A DNA stretch of 50,355 nucleotides from an uncultured Nitrospira sp. (GCA_902500705.1 CABVRR010000015.1:1-50355), one strand, 5' to 3'; shown: positions 17,146 through 27,115, counted from the first letter of the stretch. Notes: generated by a model from the sequence alone, not told the origin. Translations and numbers: made by a program.

Positions 17146-17844
17146 CTAATACTTGCCCAATGAAATGTCTTGGTTTTGCGACGTTGCTGGAAGTCCATGC
17201 GCACTCGCGCCATGGTCCACCGACTGCCATTCACCCGTTGTACGTGGAACGTGAAACCGTCGATCGCTGGCCGTGGACAAGTTCATCCCTCTGTCCTCTT
17301 TTCGGCAGAACGTTCGTCGTTCCGATGGGTAGTATCCCATCGTGCCTTCATAGGGGAATGTGTCGGTTTCGAGTCGTTCGGTTTTCCAGATGAGCAGACA
17401 TTGAGCAAGAAGGTGGGGAAGTCCTACGCTCGGCGTCGAATCGCTTGATTCTGGACGGAAACCGTCCATCTCTCCGACTACCGCAAGTTGATTACCCTTC
17501 TTCAGCATGTCATCGTCTGGAAACCCAGTAAAGACTATGGCAAACCTGAATGGCTCTTCCGGTCCCTTACTCGTAGGACTATAGCCAAGATATCGATTGG
17601 TTGGTTGCTCTTCTGCCAGAATAACGACACCGCCTGGTTTCGGGATAACTTGCGTGATCCGCCCTGCTAATTGCACTTTTGAAGAAATGAAATTCGCTCC
17701 CGAAGTGTAGCTCGCCTGCTTCTTCCAAGCCGTGATGACAGAGGTGTCGGTCGTGATATCGTTCGTAATCTCCGGAGGAAACAGCGGAGCAGTTGCGCAG
17801 GCGTTCAACCATAGACACATCGCAAGCAAGTAGATGGTACGCAT
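17146..17844 (-). CDS. Slp family outer-membrane lipoprotein
   Basis: The 232-residue precursor has a short signal peptide with lipobox ending at Cys16 (WLNAC), then ATAPLFPPEI, a glycine/valine-rich beta core (KVQLAGRITQVIPKPGG), ILAEEQP and FTGFPDDDMLKKGNQLAVVG. These are the marks of Slp (starvation-inducible) lipoproteins. The ATG at 17844 follows AAGGAG, which excludes the 24-residue upstream extension. The C-terminal 40 residues beyond GYYPSERRTF are longer than in classical Slp. Its role is thought to be envelope stress or stability. Confidence 0.82.
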   Translation of the reverse strand: MRTIYLLAMCLWLNACATAPLFPPEITNDITTDTSVITAWKKQASYTSGANFISSKVQLAGRITQVIPKPGGVVILAEEQPTNRYLGYSPTSKGPEEPFRFAIVFTGFPDDDMLKKGNQLAVVGEMDGFRPESSDSTPSVGLPHLLAQCLLIWKTERLETDTFPYEGTMGYYPSERRTFCRKEDRGMNLSTASDRRFHVPRTTGEWQSVDHGASAHGLPATSQNQDISLGKY

Positions 17845-18690
17845 GGCGAATCTCCTTAAATTATATTGCTGAGCGGAACGGTGAGGCTGTTCTTGCTTCG
17901 CACGTCCAACCTGCATGACGATTGTTGGGATCGCTCAAATGACACGTTCCATTGTGAGTCTTCGGTCAGTGCCTTGTGCAAAGTGTCTGCCTAGTTCTGC
18001 GTATGAACAGACGTGTTGCACCGATTCAAATGAATCTCAGTATTTAGAATGATGAGGGGACTATTTTTCTGATTTTGTGCGGGTGGGTAGCCGCACAGAC
18101 ATCATGCGGAAAAAGAAGAAGAGAGCGAAACCGCACAGGTCATACGGTGCGCAATAGTAAAATGACGACCGCGTGTCGATTGGGATTCCCGCCACAATTC
18201 ATGTGATTCCGTTCTAGTCGCCGACAAAATCCATCCAAAAGAGCGAATTCGCACTGTGCGTTAAGGGCGAAATAGCACCTTTTATATTGATTCTGCGTTT
18301 TCCACTTTGTCATAGTAGGGACCGCTTAGAGCCTGGGAGGTGCCATTCGTAAGTCCGGTCTAGACACTCTGGACAGACCGGACGAAGGAGCCCGTACCGT
18401 GTATCTCCAGACTGACTCATCAACCCTTCCTCAACATACAACTCTGACAGTGGAAGCATCGCTGGTCAGCCGGCGCGTATCACCATCGGTCATCAGCATA
18501 TGTGATGGGTCACTAAGCGTCTCAGGCCTTACAAGAGGAATGGGAATGTTATTAAGGGTCTTGTTTTTTACATTGATGCTTCTGGTCTAGGCCGCGGTGC
18601 ACACGCAGCCGATCGGATGAATAACCGTCACTCAGTCGTGTGCATATTGGTGTGACGGGCACTCGTGAGCTGAAGTGGAAAGGACACGGA
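17845..18690. other. Long intergenic region with a hairpin and a doubtful short frame
   Basis: This stretch separates the divergent Slp and outer-membrane genes. It contains two inverted repeats, one at 18076-18097 (TGTGCGG/CCGCACA) and a stronger one at 18353-18383. A GTG-initiated 63-codon frame at 18399-18590 has GAAGGAG upstream but ends at a TAG right after a hydrophobic segment, so it is not called as a gene. Promoters for both flanking genes should lie here. Confidence 0.45.
18353..18383 (+). promoter_or_regulatory. Perfect 9-bp hairpin upstream of the outer-membrane gene
   Basis: GTCCGGTCT and AGACCGGAC are exact inverted repeats around a 13-base loop. GAAGGAG and a GTG codon follow immediately, so the hairpin may sit in a leader RNA. 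No T run follows, so it is not a standard terminator. Confidence 0.35.
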
Positions 18691-19686
18691 ATGCGATCGA
18701 GGGTTTTGTTTTTGATCGTAATTGTTTTGCTGGGAGAAATATCGCCGGCATTAGCCGAATGGTCGGTTACGGCGAGCGGGAATATTTTCTACACAGATGA
18801 CGTGGCCCTGTTTTCGGCGACGCGGCGATCAGGCCTTGACGGCGATCCTTCCCAGCCCGTCTTGGATTCCACTCGGACCGGACTCGGGTCCGACATGGTC
18901 TTTGAGCCGGGATTCCTCATTGCCAATGGGATCACCACGAGCTTGGGCCGCACGGTCTTCTCCATCAAGCCCCAAGGGTTTATTTATGCGGTGAATCCTG
19001 AATGGAGCCAAGCCAGCGTCGCCCTCGAGGTGTTACATGCCTTTACTCCCAACACGGCACTCCGACTTCGCTACTTTGCGGCTCCCGACCAGCTCCTTGG
19101 GAATAGTGAAGTGAGTCGTGCCGAACCGGAAGTGTTCGCGAGCGAGAGAGTGACCTCCCATGTCGGATACATCAGGCTCGAACAGCGATTGTCGGAGAAT
19201 TGGGAGTTCCGATTACAAGGGCGAGTTGGAAAGCGGCTCTACAACGAGGCCTTCGCCAGACGCAATACGACATTTTGGACAATCGGCCCCCATGTGTTTT
19301 GGCGGGTTAGAGAGCATCTCAGGCTCTTTGCCGGCTATCAGTTTGAACGAGGGCTCGCAAACCATCGGCACGACTTCGAGGCCGAAGAAGACAATTCTTA
19401 CGTCCATCATTTTGTCGCGGTCGGCCTGGATGCTGAGCTCATGCCGCATCTAGAGTTGGAACTAGACTTTCACTACGAACGAAACAATTGGAGCAGTGGA
19501 ATTCGTGGCGATGAGCGAAACGGGGAACATGAGAACATCTTTCAGGGAACCGGGCGCCTTCTTTACCAGCTAACAGACAGCACGGCAGTGGCGTTGTACG
19601 TTCAGAGGGCAAATCGTCGGGTGAATATTCACCAGACAGTCGATCACAACACCAACGTGGGAGTTGGAGTCAATCATCGGTTTTGA
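18691..19686 (+). CDS. Outer-membrane beta-barrel protein
   Basis: The 331-residue precursor has a signal peptide (RVLFLIVIVLLGEISPALA) followed by repeated amphipathic beta strands. It ends in VGVNHRF, with the terminal Phe typical of proteins folded by BamA. The start WSVTASGNIFYTDDVALFS and strands such as RLFAGYQFERG suggest a barrel of roughly 14 or more strands. I recognise no specific porin or receptor family. The ATG at 18691 has AAAGGA upstream and opens the signal peptide; an in-frame start at 18640 would bury it. It lies just before the tandem carbonic anhydrases on the same strand. Confidence 0.8.
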   Translation: MRSRVLFLIVIVLLGEISPALAEWSVTASGNIFYTDDVALFSATRRSGLDGDPSQPVLDSTRTGLGSDMVFEPGFLIANGITTSLGRTVFSIKPQGFIYAVNPEWSQASVALEVLHAFTPNTALRLRYFAAPDQLLGNSEVSRAEPEVFASERVTSHVGYIRLEQRLSENWEFRLQGRVGKRLYNEAFARRNTTFWTIGPHVFWRVREHLRLFAGYQFERGLANHRHDFEAEEDNSYVHHFVAVGLDAELMPHLELELDFHYERNNWSSGIRGDERNGEHENIFQGTGRLLYQLTDSTAVALYVQRANRRVNIHQTVDHNTNVGVGVNHRF

Positions 19687-19803
19687 GCACCACATATGGT
19701 CGCTGTTACCTCTATTATAAGGCCTCCTCCGTTCCGTTTCTGAGGCACTTTGGTTCTCCGGTAACCACTCGTGCAGTGTTATCAAACTAAGGAAGGGCTC
19801 ATC

Positions 19804-20649
19804 ATGAGGATATTCTCGTTGGTACTTGCTGGTTCAGCGTTGACCCTACTAGCCAATTTCTCATACGCGGGTGAGCCTCACTCCATTCCTTGGGGCTACG
19901 AGGGTGACCAAGGACCGTGGCATTGGGGGAGCATAGGGCCGGAATTCAATCTCTGCGATAAAGGCATGGCACAATCTCCCGTTGATTTATTGCAAAGTCG
20001 CCCGCTTGTGCTCGATGACATTCAGTTTTCTTACAAAGATGCGCCGTTCCATGTCATCAACAACGGGCATACGTTACAAGAACTTGAACCAATCTCAGAC
20101 ACCGTCAAGTCCCGGTATCCGAAGCACGGTCAGACCGTACTCCATTTTGACAAAGACAGCGCCATTATGCTCGATGGAGACCTGTACCTCTTGGAACAGT
20201 TCCATTTCCATGCTCCAAGTGAGCACACCATCGATCACAAGCACTATCCGATGGAACTGCACCTCGTCCATCATAATGAACATCACGAAGCGGCGGTGGT
20301 GGCGGTTTTCATGGAGGAGGGTAAGCACAATCCGTTCTTTGAAACCTTCTTGAACCACGCCCCTAAAAAAGCCGGTGAATTCATCGAGGACCGGAGCAAT
20401 GTCATCAATCCAGCTGAGCTTCTACCGAAACGGCGTAGCTATTACAGCTACTTCGGATCGTACACGACCCCACCCTGTCACGAGGGTGTTCTGTGGACGG
20501 TGATGCACGATCCTATCGAAGTGTCCGCCGAGCAGATCCAGAAGTTCCGTTCCCTCGTCGGCCACGACAATGCCCGACCGATTCAACCGTTGCACAAGCG
20601 CTTTGTGATGGAATCAAATTCTGTGGAGACTGCAGCTGTACGAAAATAG
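19804..20649 (+). CDS. Periplasmic alpha-carbonic anhydrase 2
   Basis: The 281-residue precursor has a signal peptide (LVLAGSALTLLANFSYA) and a complete alpha-carbonic anhydrase domain. The zinc ligands are His134 and His136 (QFHFHAPSEH) and His153 (ELHLVHH); the proton-shuttle His is in NNGHTLQE, and YTTPPCHEGVLWTV follows. It should hydrate CO2 in the periplasm. AAGGAAGG precedes the ATG at 19804, so the longer frame from 19771 is rejected. The next gene encodes a close paralogue (roughly three quarters identical by eye) about 140 bases downstream. Confidence 0.95.
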   Translation: MRIFSLVLAGSALTLLANFSYAGEPHSIPWGYEGDQGPWHWGSIGPEFNLCDKGMAQSPVDLLQSRPLVLDDIQFSYKDAPFHVINNGHTLQELEPISDTVKSRYPKHGQTVLHFDKDSAIMLDGDLYLLEQFHFHAPSEHTIDHKHYPMELHLVHHNEHHEAAVVAVFMEEGKHNPFFETFLNHAPKKAGEFIEDRSNVINPAELLPKRRSYYSYFGSYTTPPCHEGVLWTVMHDPIEVSAEQIQKFRSLVGHDNARPIQPLHKRFVMESNSVETAAVRK

Positions 20650-20787
20650 CGATGCTGATCGCTCGCTACTTATGGCAAGTGAGGAGGCGAGTGAATCTTA
20701 CCGATATTCCCAGAGGGTGCGGTAGGCAAAAGTTTCGCGTCGAGCTACTGGAAATTCTGATCACCTATTTGGGGAGGAAGTTTATTT

Positions 20788-21609
20788 ATGCGACCCTTAA
20801 TGCGAAATATACTGGTTCTGTTCACGCTAACGTTGCCGGTTCTGACCCTTCATGCAGCTGAGTCGGAACCCACCCCGTGGGGATATGAAGGGGCACATGG
20901 ACCGCTTCAGTGGGGAAACCTTGGACCCGAGTTTTCCCTCTGTGATAAAGGCATGTCGCAATCCCCCATTGATCTGTTGCGCAGTCACAAAATTGGGCTT
21001 GACGACATTCAGTTCTCTTACAAGGATGCACCGTTCCATGTCATCAACAACGGGCATACGTTACAGGAACTTGAGCCTCTTTCGGAAACGGTCAAATCCC
21101 GGTATCCAAAGCACGGCCAGACGGTGGTCCATTTTGATAAGGACAGCACCATCATGTTCGATGGTGATCTCTACTTGCTCGAGCAGTTCCATTTCCATTA
21201 CCCGAGTGAACACACCGTTGATCAAAGGCACTACCCGATGGAGCTTCATCTCGTCCACCACAACGAACGGCATGAAGCAGCGGTGATAGCGGTTTTTATG
21301 GAAGAGGGCAAACACAATCCGTTTTTTGAGACGTTTTTGGAGCATGCGCCGGCCAAGATCGGGGAAGTCATCGATGATCATGAGCACTTCGTGAACCCAA
21401 ATGATCTCTTGCCCAAGCGCCGATCCTATTACCGCTATTTTGGGTCATATACGACTCCACCCTGCCACGAGGGTGTCATTTGGGCTGTGATGCATGATCC
21501 TATACAAGTATCGGCGGAACAGATCCAGCGGTTCCGCACTCTTTTAGGTCATAACAACGTGCGACCTACGCAACCGCTGCATAAGCGTTTTGTTCTGGAG
21601 TCACAGTAA
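20788..21609 (+). CDS. Periplasmic alpha-carbonic anhydrase 3 (tandem paralogue)
   Basis: The 273-residue precursor repeats the preceding enzyme almost residue for residue. It has a signal peptide ending near LHAA, WGYEGAHGP, NNGHTLQELEPLSETVKSRY, zinc ligands His135, His137 and His154, and TTPPCHEGVIWAV. All catalytic positions are kept, so both copies should be active. Differences are concentrated in the signal peptide and in the segment after EHAP. GGGGAGGAAG lies before the ATG. The pair has separate spacers and may be transcribed together or singly. Confidence 0.95.
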   Translation: MRPLMRNILVLFTLTLPVLTLHAAESEPTPWGYEGAHGPLQWGNLGPEFSLCDKGMSQSPIDLLRSHKIGLDDIQFSYKDAPFHVINNGHTLQELEPLSETVKSRYPKHGQTVVHFDKDSTIMFDGDLYLLEQFHFHYPSEHTVDQRHYPMELHLVHHNERHEAAVIAVFMEEGKHNPFFETFLEHAPAKIGEVIDDHEHFVNPNDLLPKRRSYYRYFGSYTTPPCHEGVIWAVMHDPIQVSAEQIQRFRTLLGHNNVRPTQPLHKRFVLESQ

Positions 21610-21650
21610 TGGCAAGAGGATAATTCGGACGCCATAGCGGTTTTCTCTTC

Positions 21651-21681
21651 TGAGGGCCTCGGTCTCCATGCCGGGCCCTCA
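21651..21681 (+). terminator. Hairpin after the tandem carbonic anhydrases
   Basis: TGAGGGCC and GGCCCTCA form a perfect 8-bp stem around a 15-base loop, 42 bases after the last carbonic anhydrase stop. There is no T run, so it is a probable but not certain terminator. Confidence 0.45.
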
Positions 21682-21785
21682 CATTAGGCCAAGCCTGTCT
21701 TTGAATTCCCCTCCCTTTGAGGCATTGTGCGGGTCGAATGGTCTCAGGCATAAGTGGTATCTCCAAATTACATTTGGTGACGACC

Positions 21786-22010
21786 ATGCCACAAATTCTC
21801 AACTTGAGCCGGCACACCAGTGATGAAGATGCACAGCACCTCACTTCCCTACTGATCTTCCACCTCGTCGAACGCTGTGGAGGACAGTTGCAATTCACTG
21901 CGGAGGAAGTTCGACAGATCAAGAAGGAGCTCTCCACCAAGATGGTGCAGATCCAGCTTGGAGAGGACTTGCGGCTTCGCATCATCAATCGCCTGCCTGA
22001 GCTTTATTAG
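21786..22010 (+). CDS. Hypothetical small protein (74 aa)
   Basis: The product begins MPQILNLSRHTSDEDAQH and continues as a helical, charged protein (FTAEEVRQIKKELSTKM, then LRLRIINRLPELY). No signal peptide, membrane segment or family is recognised. The ATG at 21786 has GGTGA upstream; a longer frame from 21717 adds unlikely residues. It stands alone behind the carbonic anhydrase terminator. Its composition is protein-like but evidence for expression is limited. Confidence 0.5.
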   Translation: MPQILNLSRHTSDEDAQHLTSLLIFHLVERCGGQLQFTAEEVRQIKKELSTKMVQIQLGEDLRLRIINRLPELY

Positions 22011-22725
22011 ATACCTACCGAGGCCATTGGCAGCCGGTGATTTCCGTTTCATCAGCTGGCCCGATGTAGATCTCACAACTCTCGTGCCCTTCAGGTCCAA
22101 GCTTGGTTTCTAGGGCACCATTGCATCAAGACCTGCTTGAATATTAAGCCGACGATCACGGCAGGTGATTCTGATGAAGCTATCCAAAGGCCTCTCACCC
22201 TTCGCAAGGTCTTGCACAGACACTGATCTTCTTAGAGGCTCAATCCAAACATGATATGGCCGTGTTGTGCTCGGCGCTAGCCTGCAAGCCAACAAACACT
22301 ATCATCAGTCGGTTGCTCGGGTCAGTCATCGTCGAACATTGCCTCGATACGCACACTAAAGACAGTGCGCTATCGCTCACTTCTCTGCTGAGTACGCTAC
22401 TCCCCTGAGACCTGCGGTTGTGACGGAGCGCACACCAGAGTTGGTTTCACCATCCTAAACCTAGAGATTTCCATGGGAAGGCTCGCAATGACGGATTGGC
22501 GCGGCGCTAGGCAAACACTTTGCACAATGCCCTAAAACAGGAAGGGAATCTGAACCACATGATGAACGAAAGATTCCAATACGACTCAGACGGCTCTTTA
22601 CCTGTCAGGACTCCTGGCAGCTTCCCGCGAATCATGATCCCCTGCAATCAGAAATGTAGAAGCTTGGCTAGAGCGCTCTACCGGATAGCTACACCACAAC
22701 CATCGTCACCTGAAGGTCTTGTCGT
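22011..22725. other. Intergenic region upstream of the RND operon
   Basis: About 715 bases without a convincing gene. Short frames (for example 22520-22729) have no ribosome binding site at a good distance and no motif. A minus-strand segment near 22666-22700 resembles a tRNA D-arm, but no complete cloverleaf can be formed. The promoter of the efflux operon should lie in the right part, but I could not identify it with confidence. Confidence 0.4.
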
Positions 22726-25700
22726 ATGAATAAACTCGTCCAGGTTGCATTAAAAAAACCGTATACCTTCGTAGTTCTGGCCATCCTCATCCTCGTGTTT
22801 GGGACGATGACGGTGGTCGAGGCACCGACGGATGTCTTTCCAAATATTCAGATGCCGGTCAGCTCGGTAGTCTGGCTCTATGATGGCTTGATGCCGCAAG
22901 AAACCGAGGGTCGGGTCACGCGGGTCTTCGAGCAAATGCTGACCCAGACGGTGGAAGGCATCAAGACCATCGTAAGTACCTCGTATTTCGGACATTCCAT
23001 TATAAATATCTTTCTCCAAGACGGAGTTGACCTCGCTGGGAGCGAGGCCGACATCGTGGGCATCTCGCAGACTTCTGTCAAAGCGCTCCCTCCCGATGTT
23101 GCGGCACCGATGGTGATGCGCCTATTCCCTTCTCAAGTGCCGGTTGCCGTCTTGCAAGTTGAATCCGACGTGCAGACACCGGCAGAGCTCTACAACCTGT
23201 GCGTCATGCGAATTCGGCCCATGCTTGTGACGATACCTGGTGCGATTCTGCCGCACCCCTATGGCGGGCAAGACATGCAGGTCATGATCAACGTTGATCA
23301 AGACAAGCTGAGGGCCCGTCATCTCACCACGGAGGATGTGCACCAAGCTATTGAGAAGCAGAATCTCGTGCTGCCGGGCGGAGACATGAAGATCAAGGAA
23401 ACCGACTGGCTCGTGCTGACGAATGCCTCTCCATTAAAGATTGAAGAGTTCGATGACATCCCAATCAAGCGAGAGGGCAACTCCTTCATTCATTTGCGTG
23501 ATGTGGCCACGGTGAGACTGGCCGGGCGGGTGCAAACCAACTCCGTGCTCGTTGACGGCAAACAGGCGGTCATTGTCGTCGTGATGAAAAGCAGCGAGGC
23601 CTCAACCATTGACATCGTGGACGGGATCCGAAAAATGATCCCTCGAATTCAGGAGGTGGTGCCTGCTGACGTGAAAGTGAGTCTGCTCAGCGACTCCTCG
23701 GTCTTCGTGAAGGATGCGATCGCTGACGTCGTCCATGAAATGATCATTGCCGCGGCCTTGGTGGGATTCATTGTCTTACTCATGCTCGGATCCTGGCGTC
23801 CGACCGTCATCGTGCTGACCTCGATTCCGCTCTCCATTCTTAGTTCGATGATCTGTCTCCATCTTCTCGAACAATCAATCAATATCATGACGCTCGGTGG
23901 GCTCGCGCTGGCGGTCGGCATTCTTGTCGATAATGCGGCCGTCATGATTGAAAATATCGACACGCACCTAGCTATGGGGAAGCCGTTGGAGGAAGCGATC
24001 ATCGACGCCGCCAATCAGATCATCCTTCCGACGTTTGTTGCGACGCTGGCTATCACGATCGTGTGGGTTCCACTGTTCCATTTAACCGGTATTGCCGGTT
24101 GGATATTTCCGGCCATGGCCGAGGCGGTGGTCTTCGCGATGCTGGCGTCCTTTATCCTGACCTACACGCTTGTTCCGACCATGGCGAAGTATGTGTTGAA
24201 AATTCATCATGCAACTGGAACTGAGGGCGGCATATTTGCCCGCTTTCAACATGAATTCCAACAAGCGTTCGAACGTTTCCGTGATCGATATACTGCGCTG
24301 CTTGAACAGGCGGTGGCTCATCGGGTGGGATTCGTTGCGATCTCCATGATGGTTGCATTGCTATCTCTTGTGCTGTTTGCCTTTGAAGGCCAGGAGTTTT
24401 TCCCCCAGATCAAGGGAGGGCTATTGCAGATGCATATGCGGGCACCCCTTGGCCTACGAATCGAGGCTGCGGGAAGAATCGCATCGCTCATCTCGAACGA
24501 TATCAAGGAGATGCTGCCGGGTAATGTTGACACGGTCGTCAGCAATTGTGGCCTCCCCGTCGGCGCCCATAACCTAGCCTTTATTCCCACGCCAACAATC
24601 GGGACTCAGGATTGCGATCTCACCATCGCACTGAAGGATGAAAAGTCACCGGTCTGGGACATTCGAAATACGCTCCGTAAAGGATTGTCCGAACGCTATC
24701 CTGGAACAGAGTTCACCTTTCAGCCGGCTGACTTGAGCGATAAGATTTTAAACTTCGGCTCGCTCGCGCCGATCGACTTGCAGATCAACGGTCCTGACCT
24801 CTATGCCAACTACGAGTACGCCCAAAAATTGGCCGGGAAGTTTCGACAAATCCCTGGAGCGGTCGACGTGTACATCTATCAGACGATGTTTCAGCCGACG
24901 ATCTTAGTCGAAGGCGACCGGAGATTTGCGCTCGGCTTGAATCTGAGTCAACGCGATTTTGGATTCAATATGCTCCTGGCCACCGCCGGCAGCCAACAGA
25001 TCGATCAGAAATATTGGCTTGATCGTTCGACTCAACAGTCGTATCGGCTCAATGTCTATACACCGCAGCCACAGTTGGCGAGTATCGGAGATCTCCAGAC
25101 CATTCCTGTAGCCCCAGAAGAGCGCGAAGCATCAGATGGTGGAGAGGCGAAGCTGCATTTGCTCGGCAATGTCACCAAACTGTCGCTGATTGGTACGCCT
25201 GGTGTGGTGACGCACCGAAATCTCTTGCCCATGATCGACGTGTTGATTTCAGCTGAGGGGCGGGATCTCGGCGGCGTGTTGGCTGAAGTCAAAGGTATCG
25301 CGGCAAGTATGAAAGATGATCTGCCGCGTGGGGCCGAGGTGGAAATACATGGCCAAGCCGAGGTCATGCACGACGCCTTCGTTGAGCTAGGAGGTGGTCT
25401 CCTGATTGCAATCGTGTTGATCTATCTCCTCATTGTCGTCAATTTCCAATCCTGGCTCGACCCATTTATTATCGTAACGGCCCTGGTAGGAGCGTTTGCG
25501 GGCATTGCCTGGTCACTGTTCATCACCCACACCTATATTTCCGTGCCGGCCTTGACGGGAGCGATTATGACAATGGGCACGGCAACCGCCAATTCCATTT
25601 TGCTCGTTGCCTATGCACGAGAACGAATAGCGGTTCATGGTGACGCCATCAGGGCAGCGGTTGAAGCCGGGAAAGCGCGTATTCGCCCGGTGCTCATGAC

Positions 25701-25881
25701 AGCTGCCGCCATGATCTTTGGCATGCTCCCGATGGCCATGGCCAACTCCCAGAACGCGCCGCTAGGGCGAGCCGTCATGGGAGGATTAACCGTCGCAACA
25801 CTATTCACCCTGTTCTTCGTCCCCTGCATCTATGCCATCGTTTATCATCGGCGAACAGTTCTCCAAAAGGAGCATGCTTGA
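22726..25881 (+). CDS. RND efflux transporter permease
   Basis: The 1051-residue protein has the AcrB/MdtC-type layout: an N-terminal membrane segment (KPYTFVVLAILILVFGTMTVV), FPNIQMPVSSVVW, a first periplasmic domain, membrane segments 2-6 near residues 340-490, a second periplasmic domain, and segments 7-12 at the end. The proton-relay site in segment 4 reads ILVDNAAVMIEN, with Asp402 followed by Asn403 where AcrB has two Asp. It would pump compounds out using the proton gradient. It opens an operon with the fusion protein and outer-membrane factor. The substrate is not predictable. Confidence 0.92.
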   Translation: MNKLVQVALKKPYTFVVLAILILVFGTMTVVEAPTDVFPNIQMPVSSVVWLYDGLMPQETEGRVTRVFEQMLTQTVEGIKTIVSTSYFGHSIINIFLQDGVDLAGSEADIVGISQTSVKALPPDVAAPMVMRLFPSQVPVAVLQVESDVQTPAELYNLCVMRIRPMLVTIPGAILPHPYGGQDMQVMINVDQDKLRARHLTTEDVHQAIEKQNLVLPGGDMKIKETDWLVLTNASPLKIEEFDDIPIKREGNSFIHLRDVATVRLAGRVQTNSVLVDGKQAVIVVVMKSSEASTIDIVDGIRKMIPRIQEVVPADVKVSLLSDSSVFVKDAIADVVHEMIIAAALVGFIVLLMLGSWRPTVIVLTSIPLSILSSMICLHLLEQSINIMTLGGLALAVGILVDNAAVMIENIDTHLAMGKPLEEAIIDAANQIILPTFVATLAITIVWVPLFHLTGIAGWIFPAMAEAVVFAMLASFILTYTLVPTMAKYVLKIHHATGTEGGIFARFQHEFQQAFERFRDRYTALLEQAVAHRVGFVAISMMVALLSLVLFAFEGQEFFPQIKGGLLQMHMRAPLGLRIEAAGRIASLISNDIKEMLPGNVDTVVSNCGLPVGAHNLAFIPTPTIGTQDCDLTIALKDEKSPVWDIRNTLRKGLSERYPGTEFTFQPADLSDKILNFGSLAPIDLQINGPDLYANYEYAQKLAGKFRQIPGAVDVYIYQTMFQPTILVEGDRRFALGLNLSQRDFGFNMLLATAGSQQIDQKYWLDRSTQQSYRLNVYTPQPQLASIGDLQTIPVAPEEREASDGGEAKLHLLGNVTKLSLIGTPGVVTHRNLLPMIDVLISAEGRDLGGVLAEVKGIAASMKDDLPRGAEVEIHGQAEVMHDAFVELGGGLLIAIVLIYLLIVVNFQSWLDPFIIVTALVGAFAGIAWSLFITHTYISVPALTGAIMTMGTATANSILLVAYARERIAVHGDAIRAAVEAGKARIRPVLMTAAAMIFGMLPMAMANSQNAPLGRAVMGGLTVATLFTLFFVPCIYAIVYHRRTVLQKEHA

Positions 25882-25882
25882 T

Positions 25883-27085
25883 ATGAATAAGTTAGGTGGG
25901 AAGCTCATTCTGATTCTCGTCATCATCGGATTTGCCGTGATCATCTTTTACCGAATCAATGAGGGACAGCACGAAGCGTCTGCCCTTCAGAAGAGTGCGG
26001 TGGAAAGTGCTGTCACCCCAGTGGCCCTCACCATGGCTAAGGTAGTGGATCCGAATGAGTCGATTACATTACCGGGAAATATCGTGGGTTGGTATGAAGC
26101 ACCCATCTATGCGCGTGTCGAAGGCTATGTGAAGGCCTGGCACAAGGACTATGGGGACGTTGTGAAGAAAGGCGATGTTCTCGCCGAAATCACCACGCCG
26201 GATCTTGATGCCGAATATAAACAAGCTCATGCCGATCTGGAATCCGAGCGTGCCATGAACTCGCTGGCCCAACTGACGGCACAACGCTACGTAGCGATGC
26301 GGGAGCATCAAGCGCTTTCGGAGCAAGCCATCTCCGTTCAGCTCGCAGAGGCGCAGGCCGCGGCTGCCAAAGTCAAGGCTGCTGAACAAAAAGTCAAAAA
26401 CATTGAGGCCTTCATCGGATTCAAAAAGATCACGGCTCCCTTCGACGGAGTGGTGACACAGCGGAACATCAATGTAGGTGATCTCGTGAGTAAAGAGGGG
26501 AACCTCAGCGGAACCGACAGCAAAAATAACCTCTTTACGGTAGCTGAGGTCGATAAACTACGACTCTTCGTGAACGTGCCTGAAGCATTCGGGCCGTTTC
26601 TTGCCGAGGGCATGGCGGCAGATGTGACGGTGCCTCAAATCCCTAATCGTCATTTTAAATTCAAGTTCCTCACTGTTGCGAAAGGGTTCGATGTGAACAC
26701 GCGCACGGCGGTGACGGTCTTCACCATCGACAATAAGGATCGAGCGCTCTGGCCAGGTTCTTACGCCAGTGTACATCTGACCGCTCCGGTCGATCGCAAA
26801 GTCGTGACCATCCCAACAAGTGCGCTGGTGTTCCAAGAGCACGGCACTCAAGTCGCTGTGGTGGTAGACGATGATCGGTTGCACTTCAAAGGCATTACAG
26901 TGGCCAAGATCTATGACAATTATATCGAAGTGTCTGAAGGACTCACTGGGAACGATCGAATCGTAAACAATCCCAGTGCCGCGTTGCTCGAAGGTGACAA
27001 GGTGCGGGTGGTCACACCGGTGGCCGGATATGACATTGTGACGCCACAAGCCAAAACGTCTGAACCTGCAGAGTTGAAACACTGA
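25883..27085 (+). CDS. RND periplasmic adaptor (membrane-fusion protein)
   Basis: The 400-residue protein has one N-terminal membrane anchor (KLILILVIIGFAVIIFY), then a lipoyl-like half (EGYVKAWHKDYGDVVKKGDVL), an alpha-helical hairpin (about residues 110-170), the second lipoyl half (KITAPFDGVVTQRNINVGDL) and beta-barrel domains. It should bridge the RND pump and the outer-membrane channel. The start at 25883 lies 2 bases after the permease stop and is preceded at good distance by AAAAGGAG, which is why I reject the frame reaching back to 25832. Confidence 0.92.
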   Translation: MNKLGGKLILILVIIGFAVIIFYRINEGQHEASALQKSAVESAVTPVALTMAKVVDPNESITLPGNIVGWYEAPIYARVEGYVKAWHKDYGDVVKKGDVLAEITTPDLDAEYKQAHADLESERAMNSLAQLTAQRYVAMREHQALSEQAISVQLAEAQAAAAKVKAAEQKVKNIEAFIGFKKITAPFDGVVTQRNINVGDLVSKEGNLSGTDSKNNLFTVAEVDKLRLFVNVPEAFGPFLAEGMAADVTVPQIPNRHFKFKFLTVAKGFDVNTRTAVTVFTIDNKDRALWPGSYASVHLTAPVDRKVVTIPTSALVFQEHGTQVAVVVDDDRLHFKGITVAKIYDNYIEVSEGLTGNDRIVNNPSAALLEGDKVRVVTPVAGYDIVTPQAKTSEPAELKH

Positions 27086-27115
27086 TCACTACAACTGCTG
27101 AATGGTATTTATCGT

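Noticed and set aside
22650-22702. Minus-strand segment resembling a tRNA D-arm (GTAGCTATCCGGTAGAGC)
   Set aside because: No matching anticodon stem, T-arm (GGTTCGA-type) or acceptor pairing can be formed around it, so it is not a tRNA gene and may be chance or a decayed fragment.
22520-22729. 69-codon open frame just before the RND permease
   Set aside because: It overlaps the start of the permease gene, and its sequence has no family-like pattern.
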